DNA of 12,700 nt. Source: an uncultured Treponema sp. GTDB lineage: Bacteria; Spirochaetota; Spirochaetia; Treponematales; Treponemataceae. Shown here one piece after another: positions 6,451-12,700 of the stretch. Under the pieces are notes generated by a model. That model saw only the letters and a program-made list of their open reading frames with translations. It was not told the origin of the DNA and ran no database searches. The number at the start of each line of letters is the position of its first letter. Positions within the stretch are counted from its first letter, which is position 1. The translations under genes and the position numbers were made by a program. The stretch is from positions 1-12,700 of the forward strand of contig CALGGS010000193.1 in the NCBI GenBank assembly GCA_937915735.1, written 5' to 3'.

Positions 6451-9336
6451 AAAAAAATAAGAGCGATAACGGCAATCTTTGCACTTCTTCCGTCCCTTGC
6501 GTTTGCTGATGTTACTGTGGACTCTGGCACTACTTTTATGGAAGACGACACTTATGTCGTTTCTTCTGATGTTACAATTACAGACCGAATTACTGTTAGC
6601 GGTGAAGTAACAATTATATTAAACGACGGCTGCGCTCTTGCAGCAGAGCAGGGGCTTTATATTCGAAGCGGCTATAATTCTCTTACAATTGAAGGCGAAG
6701 GAACTGGCACTTTAATAGCGGGCGGAAAACTTGATTCAAGCAATACGCCTGTAAAAACTATTAGTAAATATGCAGGTATTGGCGGAAATGACTATGGTAC
6801 AGGTTCTGGACCGGTCACGATAAATGGCGGAACGGTTTATGCCTTTAACGGCGGTAATACAGCTGCATGTATAGGTGGTGTAGAATGTCATACAGCAGGC
6901 TCAATAACTGTAAATGGGGGCACTTTAATTGCCACAAGTACAAGCTCTGTCTCTGCCGTTCTTGGCGGTGGTTATAAAAGCTGGACTGGTGGTTATGGTA
7001 ATGCTAGTACAATAACAATTACAGGCGGTGTTGTAAATTTAACAGGCGGTCTCTATTCTATTGGGGGGGCTACTAATGGAAACTTTGGCACAATCACAAT
7101 TACTGGCGGTCAAATTACAGCAGATAAGGGAATTGGCTGCGGTTATAATTTTTCTGGAGATCGTCTTTTAAAAATTGGTTTAACTGACAAAGACGATTTT
7201 ATTTCTGTTCCTTCGTATGTAAACTATAAAACGCTTGAAATTTTAAGCGAGCTGCGTCTTAACAAGGCGGTAACTTATGAAAACGCAACAAAAATCACGA
7301 GTGCTAATTTTACAAGCCAAATTTCAAGCTCTAATTACACGCTTATTCCTTGGGTAAAGCAGAGCGTAACATTTTTAAACGGACATTCCTATGTTACAAA
7401 AAACACGGCATTGTACAAAGGCCTTGTTACAAAGCCTGACGACCCCACAAAGGACGGCTATACTTTTGCACGCTGGTATAAAGACCGCTCACTTTCAACT
7501 GCATGGGATTTTGAAAGCGACATTGTCACTGGCGACATGAATCTTTATGCAAAAATGATTGCGGACGAAATTATTGTAACTGCGGACGATTTTTATGAGT
7601 GGACGGGAAGCGCAGTTTCTGTTTTGCCGAAAATAACTTCAAAGGACAAAACTGTAACTCTAAAAAGCGGAACGGACTACACTCTAAGCTTTACAGATTC
7701 AAGCGGAAGCACTGTTACAGAGCTTATAGAGCCGGGAGTATACACCTTAAAGGTCACAGGAACCGGCGATTATGAAGGAAAAGATGTTTCAAAAACAATT
7801 TACATTGTAAAAGCTCTTTCTGGAAGCGGAATCGAAAGTGAGCCTTTTTTAATTTCTTCAAGTTCTGACTGGGAAACTCTTTGCACAAATCTTTCTTACG
7901 GCTATTGTTACGACGAAAATTATTTTTCTCTTTCACAAAACATTAAAGCCGCCTCAATGTTAGGAAGCGAATCTTATCCGTTCAAGGGAATTTTTAACGG
8001 AAACGGATACGCAATCTATTCTGCAAACGAAAATATTTTTTCTTACATAAAAAATGCGGCAATAAAAGATTTTTACACAAATGTAGGAAATCCTGTGGGA
8101 GCCCAAACGGGCACAAATTCAGTGAGCGGCATTTACACTCTTTACACGAGCGTCCAAAGTGGAATTAACAGAAAAATCCTGTGCGATGACGGCACGGTTT
8201 TGTATCTTGGCGGAGAAAACTTCTTCAGCATAGGAAATCTTTATGAGTATTACGCACTGGGAAGCGAAAGTGTAGAGGTAAGCCCGCTAATCAAAGTGAA
8301 CGGCACGACTTTAACAAAAGGCACGGACTATACAATTACTTACAAAAATTCTTCTTCAAGCACGGTTTCGACAGTTTCTTTATACGGCCAGTACACGGCA
8401 ACAATTACAGGCACTGGCGACTACACTGGAACATATTCTCACAGCTTTACGGTTTGTTTGGAATCCACCGGAACTTTAACAGAATACGAGACAGATGACG
8501 AAGGTAACAAAACATATTTCTTAAAAATGCCTTCTGATTCTAAGTGCACATCTTTGGATTTAACAGGGCAGGAAAACGGCTTTGCAATAAAAATCTACGA
8601 TGACGGCGGAAAGGGCGGTGGATTTTATACAGGCACAAGCGGAAACTACACGACGGGCGCAAACGGCTTTATAAAAATCACCGTTTCAGAAGGAAGCCTG
8701 ATTCAGATTTCAGGCTATGTGGCAACAAAATCGCAATACGACTACTTAACGATTTACGACGGAGCCTCTCAGGAAAGTGAAACCATGTGCGAAAAGGTTC
8801 ACGGCGAAAATGACCTGAATAATTATGTTGTAGATTTGGGAGTCTTAAATTCAAGTTCAAACACAGTTCTTCTTTATTTTAGGGGAGCAACAGCAAATTG
8901 CGAAGGTCTTGATTTAACCGTAACAATCGTAGGATCAAAAACTCTCAGGGCAAAAGAAGACACTTACACTGGCGGCGTTTACTACACAAGTTTTTACAGC
9001 AGCACGGCAAATTATGTAGCAGATTCTTCTACAAGCGTTTACTACGCAAGTAAAAACTCAGACGGAAAAATCATTCTTACAGAATGTAAGTCAAAAATAA
9101 TAAATAAAGGCTCAGGCGTAATCTTAAAATCGCTCTCTTCAAAAATCACTCTCGCCCAAACTTCGTTAAGTTCAGACTTTACAAGCGTTCTTTCAGGAAC
9201 TGAAAGCAAAATTGAAGCTTCCTCATTATCAGGAACTGTCTATATGCTTGGAACTGGCAAAAAAGGCGGAATCGGCTTTTACAAGTGGACAGGCGCCATA
9301 GAAGCCGGAAAAGCGTTTTTACAAGGAGAAGAATAA
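6448..9336 (+). CDS. Secreted multidomain protein: beta-helix-like, InlB-B, Ig-like, CUB-like
   Basis: This gene encodes 962 residues. ATG 6448 overlaps the upstream stop by one base and has AAGGAGG 7 nt before it. MKKIRAITAIFALLPSLAFA is a signal peptase I type signal cut after residue 20. Residues about 21-300 are Gly/Thr/Asn-rich strands with repeated TINGGTV, TVNGGTL, TITGGVV, TITGGQI and IGG turns, as in right-handed beta-helix surface proteins. An InlB-B repeat spans about 305-372, with an atypical end (LYAKMI rather than a W). Ig-like segments lie at 372-455 and 603-670 (SGTDYTLSF, KGTDYTITY, TGTGDYTGTY). A partial GLUG-type module lies at 457-548 (GSGIESEPFLIS, FKGIFNGNGYAI). Residues 690-830 look like a CUB domain, with YDYLTIYDG at 764-772. 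The C-terminal domain at 832-962 is shared with the upstream protein. A G7 tract at 7063-7069 is in frame here. The product is probably surface or extracellular; ligand unknown. Confidence 0.93.
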   Translation: MKKIRAITAIFALLPSLAFADVTVDSGTTFMEDDTYVVSSDVTITDRITVSGEVTIILNDGCALAAEQGLYIRSGYNSLTIEGEGTGTLIAGGKLDSSNTPVKTISKYAGIGGNDYGTGSGPVTINGGTVYAFNGGNTAACIGGVECHTAGSITVNGGTLIATSTSSVSAVLGGGYKSWTGGYGNASTITITGGVVNLTGGLYSIGGATNGNFGTITITGGQITADKGIGCGYNFSGDRLLKIGLTDKDDFISVPSYVNYKTLEILSELRLNKAVTYENATKITSANFTSQISSSNYTLIPWVKQSVTFLNGHSYVTKNTALYKGLVTKPDDPTKDGYTFARWYKDRSLSTAWDFESDIVTGDMNLYAKMIADEIIVTADDFYEWTGSAVSVLPKITSKDKTVTLKSGTDYTLSFTDSSGSTVTELIEPGVYTLKVTGTGDYEGKDVSKTIYIVKALSGSGIESEPFLISSSSDWETLCTNLSYGYCYDENYFSLSQNIKAASMLGSESYPFKGIFNGNGYAIYSANENIFSYIKNAAIKDFYTNVGNPVGAQTGTNSVSGIYTLYTSVQSGINRKILCDDGTVLYLGGENFFSIGNLYEYYALGSESVEVSPLIKVNGTTLTKGTDYTITYKNSSSSTVSTVSLYGQYTATITGTGDYTGTYSHSFTVCLESTGTLTEYETDDEGNKTYFLKMPSDSKCTSLDLTGQENGFAIKIYDDGGKGGGFYTGTSGNYTTGANGFIKITVSEGSLIQISGYVATKSQYDYLTIYDGASQESETMCEKVHGENDLNNYVVDLGVLNSSSNTVLLYFRGATANCEGLDLTVTIVGSKTLRAKEDTYTGGVYYTSFYSSTANYVADSSTSVYYASKNSDGKIILTECKSKIINKGSGVILKSLSSKITLAQTSLSSDFTSVLSGTESKIEASSLSGTVYMLGTGKKGGIGFYKWTGAIEAGKAFLQGEE
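7063..7069 (+). repeat. Short poly-G tract (G7) inside the beta-helix region
   Basis: Seven G residues encode two consecutive GGG glycine codons at about residue 206-207 of the secreted protein (YSIGGATNG). Most other glycines in this gene use GGC, GGA or GGT. The frame is intact at this length; a one-base change would truncate the protein early. It is shorter than the G9 tract upstream, so it is only a candidate slippage site. Confidence 0.6.
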
Positions 9337-9338
9337 TG
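8941..9338 (+). repeat. Shared C-terminal module and gene junction, copy 2
   Basis: This is homologous to 6059-6450 in the preceding gene. Protein similarity covers the whole domain (GGVYYTSFYSS, KIINKGSGVILKS, KKGGIGFYKWTG, AGKAFLQGEE). DNA similarity is strongest over the last 80 bases and runs across the stop codon into the next ATG, with the same TAATG overlap and the Shine-Dalgarno AAGGAG encoded by the final residues. Confidence 0.85.
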
Positions 9339-10955
9339 AAAAATATGTCATTGCCGTGCTCAAGGGCATTACTTGTCGCCCTTGCTTGGACACGGCAATC
9401 TATTGCCATAACAACACTTTTCCTCATCTGTACGCTGTTTGTGTCCTGCGACAATTTTATGAACGGAACGGACTTAAAAAATCAGCTTGATAAGGAAATT
9501 GATTACGAAAACGCACCTTCTTATTCTGTTCTTGTTTATGCAGATGAAGAAACTGGCTCTTTTGTACAGGGCGGCGGAAATCACAGATTAAAGGCGACAG
9601 ATTCATTTACTTTGGAATTTCAGCCAAAAAGCTCTTACTGTTTTATCTGCTTTCAGGCGGTAAACAGAAGCGACAATTCTGTAAGCCTTTCTTCTTATGT
9701 AAAATTTTCTGACGAAACTGCGACTTCAACAACCGTAACGCTTTTACGGGGGGCGGACGACATTCTCATAAAGCCATATTGCCTTCCGTATCTTACGATT
9801 ACAGATTTTGCGCCGGCTTCAAAAGACAGCGGAGTGAGCTTTAATTCTGACATAAAAGTCGTTTTTTCTTCTTATGTTGACGAGTCAAATTTTTCTTACT
9901 CGGAGGACGAGCTTTATCTTTTGGGCTCAGAAAAATCCTACACGGCAGAAAGCTTTGACGGAATTGAATACACTTACGCTTACGAAAAAAATTCAGAAAT
10001 CTACTACAAAAATATCGAGATTTCTTCTCCTTCGATTACGGGAACAATCACGCATTATTTTAACGCACCAAAAATTATCAGCGGAAAAACGCTTCTCTTA
10101 ACTCTAAAAGATGAATATTACTCAACCCTAAAAAATGCAGTTTCTAAAGATGTAATTGAACTCGATGTGACTATTGGAAGCGACATTTACGACAATCACG
10201 GTGTAACTTTTGCAGACGGATATTCTGCCCTAAGCTATTCGTACTACATAAACACAGAAGTTGTTTCTTCTTCTCCAAGTGTTGAACTTCTTTTTGCCTG
10301 TGATTCAGATTCCGGCACAATAAATCCTCAGGGAAGTGTCGAGATTTACACGGGACTTTCTTATTCTCTTGATTTTACAGCTTCCAGCGCCTACTACTTT
10401 AAATACTGGAATGTTTTTTATTCCTCAAACGGCGATGAGCTTCCTTACGGAAATCAGATTGTAAGCTTTTCAGACCAGAATTCAAGCTCAACGACATTCG
10501 TCTTAAATTCCAACATCAGCGGAATAATGATAAAGCCAGTTTGCTATGAGCGGCCTGTAATCGAAAGCTACAGCTTTGACAGCACAACGCAAGCCATAAC
10601 GATTGTTTTTTCAAACGAGATGAGCCTTGATTCATTAAGATGGTCGTATTCAGATATTTCTAATCTCCCGATAAAAAGTCTTTTACGCGATGATGAAGGA
10701 AAAATCTACGGATATGTATCAAGCTCTAATGAATATGTCTGGAAAAACATAGAAATTTACGATTCAAATGCTAAAAATATTTTATATAAATACAAAAATC
10801 CAGTTTACGACGAAAAAACGCTCATGATTACAAGAAGTGATGTTAATGAGGTTCTAAGCGGACCAATTACCGTTTGGATTTCAAAAAACATTTGCGACGC
10901 CGCTCAAACCCCGGCCGGAAACGAAGGAGACTATTTTGAACTCAGCATTAATTAA
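9336..10955 (+). CDS. Lipoprotein with two tandem Ig-like modules and repeat-extended signal peptide
   Basis: This gene encodes 539 residues. AAGGAG at 9323-9328 and the TAATG overlap fix the start at 9336. A lipobox FVSC places the lipidated Cys at residue 38, late for a lipoprotein. Residues 4-22 (MSLPCSRALLVALAWTRQS) are encoded by the palindromic repeat at 9346-9401; without them MKN plus IAITTLFLICTLFVSC is a normal-length signal. The mature start DNFMNGTDLKNQLDKEI resembles a common treponemal lipoprotein type. Two homologous modules follow, about 62-300 and 312-539. Each has a first strand set (LVYADEETG, LLFACDSDSG), a VKFSD or VSFSD segment, an IKPYC or IKPVC strand, an Ig-like part with an FS segment (VVFSSYVDES, IVFSNEMSLD), a KNIEI strand and a KTLLLT or KTLMIT strand. 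The second parts resemble bacterial SbsA-type Ig-like domains. It is co-transcribed with its neighbours. Its function is unknown. Confidence 0.92.
   Translation: MKNMSLPCSRALLVALAWTRQSIAITTLFLICTLFVSCDNFMNGTDLKNQLDKEIDYENAPSYSVLVYADEETGSFVQGGGNHRLKATDSFTLEFQPKSSYCFICFQAVNRSDNSVSLSSYVKFSDETATSTTVTLLRGADDILIKPYCLPYLTITDFAPASKDSGVSFNSDIKVVFSSYVDESNFSYSEDELYLLGSEKSYTAESFDGIEYTYAYEKNSEIYYKNIEISSPSITGTITHYFNAPKIISGKTLLLTLKDEYYSTLKNAVSKDVIELDVTIGSDIYDNHGVTFADGYSALSYSYYINTEVVSSSPSVELLFACDSDSGTINPQGSVEIYTGLSYSLDFTASSAYYFKYWNVFYSSNGDELPYGNQIVSFSDQNSSSTTFVLNSNISGIMIKPVCYERPVIESYSFDSTTQAITIVFSNEMSLDSLRWSYSDISNLPIKSLLRDDEGKIYGYVSSSNEYVWKNIEIYDSNAKNILYKYKNPVYDEKTLMITRSDVNEVLSGPITVWISKNICDAAQTPAGNEGDYFELSIN
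9346..9401 (+). repeat. Nested palindromic interspersed repeat, copy B, inside a signal peptide
   Basis: This matches the reverse complement of 1-56 at 52 of 56 bases. The outer stem is ATTGCCGTG (9350-9358) with CACGGCAAT (9391-9399). The inner stem is CAAGGGC (9361-9367) with GCCCTTG (9378-9384). The copy lies wholly inside the coding sequence of the lipoprotein starting at 9336 and is read through without a stop, adding about 19 residues between the start and the hydrophobic core. This is analogous to Rickettsia palindromic elements (RPEs), which insert in frame into genes; it is not claimed to be the same family. Confidence 0.9.
10924..10929 (+). promoter_or_regulatory. Ribosome binding site that selects a TTG start
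   Basis: AAGGAG lies within the last codons of the preceding gene, 6 nt before TTG 10936. The in-frame ATG at 10963 has no comparable site, and using it would strip the charged n-region (NSALIKNR) from the signal peptide. The site therefore favours TTG 10936. Confidence 0.8.
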
Positions 10956-12700
10956 AAATCGAATGATACTTATTCTTTTTCTCATTCCGTTCTTTTTTGC
11001 GGGGTGCTCTTCTGATGTAACAGACGACGCGACTTATTACTATGTTTCTTATACATCGCAGGCCGGAACCTGCCCAAGTCCTAAAAAGGTCGAAAGCGGA
11101 ACTGTTCTTGACATCAGCTATCTTCCAAACCTTACAAGCTCCGGCTATGTTTTTAAGGGCTGGTATCTTGACGGAACAAAAATAAACTCAGGCGAATACA
11201 CCGTAAAAAGCAACATAACTCTTACGGCTTCATGGATTTGTGATGATACGGAAGTAACCTTTACCTGCTCTTCAAATGTTAAGGGCGAAACCTTTAGCCG
11301 TCCTTACTCACTCGGCCAAGTCATAACTCTTCCGTTTTCACCTTATGGAGAAATTGCAGGACTTGATTTTAAGGGCTGGCTTTGCGACGGCGTTTTTTAT
11401 GCTGAAAACGAAAAATACACAGTAACTCAAAGCGTAACATTTACAGCCTATTATGCAGAAAAAGGAACTTACACAATTTCATATTACAATGTTCTCGACG
11501 GCTTCCTTCTTTCTGACAATTCTTCTTTTTCTGATATTACATACTTAACTGGAAGCGAAAATCCTCTTACCTTTAGCGAAAGCGAAGCGGTTTTTATAAG
11601 CGGACTGTCTAAAGCGGGTTATACTTTTGGCGGCTGGTATACTTCAAGTTCCTGCTCTCAAAGTGCCGTTACTTACTGGCTTTTTTCGCAAAAGTCAGAA
11701 GACCAGAAATTTTACGCAAAATGGACGACAAACAAATATACAATCACCTTTGACGGAAATTCTGCCAGCCTTAATGCAAGCGATGTGCAGGAGGACATTA
11801 CAAAAACATATTCCGAAGATGAAAAGTTCTATCTTCCTGAATGTAAATATTTTATGCCAGGCTATACTTTTGCCGCCTGGTCTCTTAGTAAAGACAGCTA
11901 TGACAATGAGTTTACCTGTGATGAGCTTATAAGCCTGAAGGATTTACTTTCTTTGTCGGACAGTACGACAATTACGCTTTATGCCCACTGGAAAGATATT
12001 ACTTCTCCAGACAGCCCGACACTCTTTACCGTAGATTCTGTAGACAAAACTTCCGTAACACTGAGCTGGACGGCATGTAATTCAGATGACCTTGCATACA
12101 CAAGGCTTTATTTTAAAAAGAAAACGGATTCAACTTACGAATATCAGGATTTCCCAGCCGAAACCTACAAAAAAGGTAAGTCTTGTTCTTACACAGTAGA
12201 AGGTCTTGAGACGGGTGCCGTTTACACATTTACAGTTTCTTCTTATGATGTGGCAGGAAACGCAAACACAAATAATGATGATTGCACGCTTATTGCAGTT
12301 CCTCGTTCATATAACGCAAATATTACGCTTTCACAAAGAAAAACCACTTCGATGACGGTTTCTTGGGAAATTCCAACTACAGAAGAATATCCGCTTTTAA
12401 AAGATATTCAGATTTATTTAAATGATGACTTAAAGGAAACTATTTCTGATAAAAACAGCGAGTGTTTCACAATTTCAGAATGTACCCTTGATGTAGCCCC
12501 TTTGAATTTGTATGAGGTTGAGCTTGTCTTTACAGAATACGATGGAGAAGATAAAGACGGAACATTGCAGTTATCATATAAAAAATCTTTATTCACAGAG
12601 CCTGATTTTAATGTTTCTGTTGGAAGCAAAAATAAAGACGGCTCGGACTTGGATTATTACAGATATACCGATAAGCTGAAATTTGATATTACACCACCTG
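10936..12700 (+). CDS. Lipoprotein with four InlB-B repeats and fibronectin III-like domains (3' end missing)
   Basis: The frame is open from TTG 10936 to the window edge (588 codons visible, no stop). The TTG is chosen for its Shine-Dalgarno and because it supplies MNSALIKNR before the hydrophobic core and the lipobox FFAGC (Cys at residue 24). It overlaps the preceding gene by 20 nt, which implies translational coupling. InlB-B repeats span about 35-100 (FKGWYLDG, LTASW), 106-175 (FKGWLCDG, FTAYY), 179-263 (FGGWYTSS, FYAKW) and 266-352 (FAAWSLSK, LYAHW). A fibronectin III-like domain follows at about 358-456: SVTLSWTA, then the YTFTVSSYDVAGN strand typical of bacterial FN3. A second, more divergent beta-sandwich begins with MTVSWEIP at about 473. 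The arrangement fits an outer-membrane-anchored stalk of beta domains. Whether more domains or a terminal functional domain follow cannot be seen. Confidence 0.92.
   Translation, partial: MNSALIKNRMILILFLIPFFFAGCSSDVTDDATYYYVSYTSQAGTCPSPKKVESGTVLDISYLPNLTSSGYVFKGWYLDGTKINSGEYTVKSNITLTASWICDDTEVTFTCSSNVKGETFSRPYSLGQVITLPFSPYGEIAGLDFKGWLCDGVFYAENEKYTVTQSVTFTAYYAEKGTYTISYYNVLDGFLLSDNSSFSDITYLTGSENPLTFSESEAVFISGLSKAGYTFGGWYTSSSCSQSAVTYWLFSQKSEDQKFYAKWTTNKYTITFDGNSASLNASDVQEDITKTYSEDEKFYLPECKYFMPGYTFAAWSLSKDSYDNEFTCDELISLKDLLSLSDSTTITLYAHWKDITSPDSPTLFTVDSVDKTSVTLSWTACNSDDLAYTRLYFKKKTDSTYEYQDFPAETYKKGKSCSYTVEGLETGAVYTFTVSSYDVAGNANTNNDDCTLIAVPRSYNANITLSQRKTTSMTVSWEIPTTEEYPLLKDIQIYLNDDLKETISDKNSECFTISECTLDVAPLNLYEVELVFTEYDGEDKDGTLQLSYKKSLFTEPDFNVSVGSKNKDGSDLDYYRYTDKLKFDITPP

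Noticed and set aside
6460..6510. Traces of the palindromic repeat in the signal peptide of the gene at 6448 (CGGCAATCT, CCCTTGC)
   Set aside because: The fragments are in the wrong order and no stem can be formed, so similarity is probably chance.
9748..9753. G6 run as another phase-variation tract
   Set aside because: It is short and in frame, at a level expected by chance; no frame break is associated with it.
11627..11932. Open frame of 101 codons on the + strand
   Set aside because: It lies entirely inside the InlB-B lipoprotein in a different frame and has no domain or start signal of its own.

Overview
The window looks like spirochaete DNA, most likely a host-associated Treponema. 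This is inferred from the AT-biased codon use with strong Shine-Dalgarno sites (which argues against Bacteroidota), the many Cys-lipobox lipoproteins (FLSC, FVSC, FAGC, IVSC), a CDNFMNG-type lipoprotein, and secreted proteins built from InlB-B (Listeria-Bacteroides), GLUG-type and Ig-like modules. No 16S or other marker gene is present, so the genus is an inference. Every gene is on the + strand and nearly the whole window is one gene train of six exported proteins: three certain lipoproteins, one lipoprotein that is currently out of frame, and two large proteins with ordinary signal peptides.

Layout: 1-170 holds an inverted copy of a nested palindromic repeat, then an AT-rich leader. 171-1716 is a lipoprotein gene with six InlB-B repeats, whose signal peptide is written in a tract of seven TTCTATC heptamers; with seven copies the start and the body are in different frames. 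1727-2338 is a small lipoprotein with two InlB-B repeats. 2349-6448 is a giant GLUG/Ig/InlB-B surface protein, interrupted by a frame change exactly at a G9 tract just after its signal peptide. 6448-9336 is a second multidomain secreted protein (beta-helix-like, InlB-B, Ig-like, CUB-like). It shares a roughly 130-residue C-terminal domain with its upstream neighbour. 9336-10955 is a lipoprotein of two tandem modules, with the palindromic repeat inserted in frame in its signal peptide. 10936 to the window end is a further lipoprotein (four InlB-B repeats, then fibronectin III-like domains), open at the right edge.

Genes are spaced by 10 nt or less or overlap (TAATG junctions twice, a 20-nt overlap once), so they are probably one translationally coupled operon. 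The most striking reading is a phase-variable surface-protein operon with two independent slippage switches of different type (7-bp repeat and poly-G). Both sit at the signal-peptide stage and both are OFF in this sequence; each is repaired by a small change in repeat number. Homopolymer or assembly error is the main alternative, especially for the G tract. No function such as adhesion is demonstrated by the sequence; it is only suggested by the architecture.
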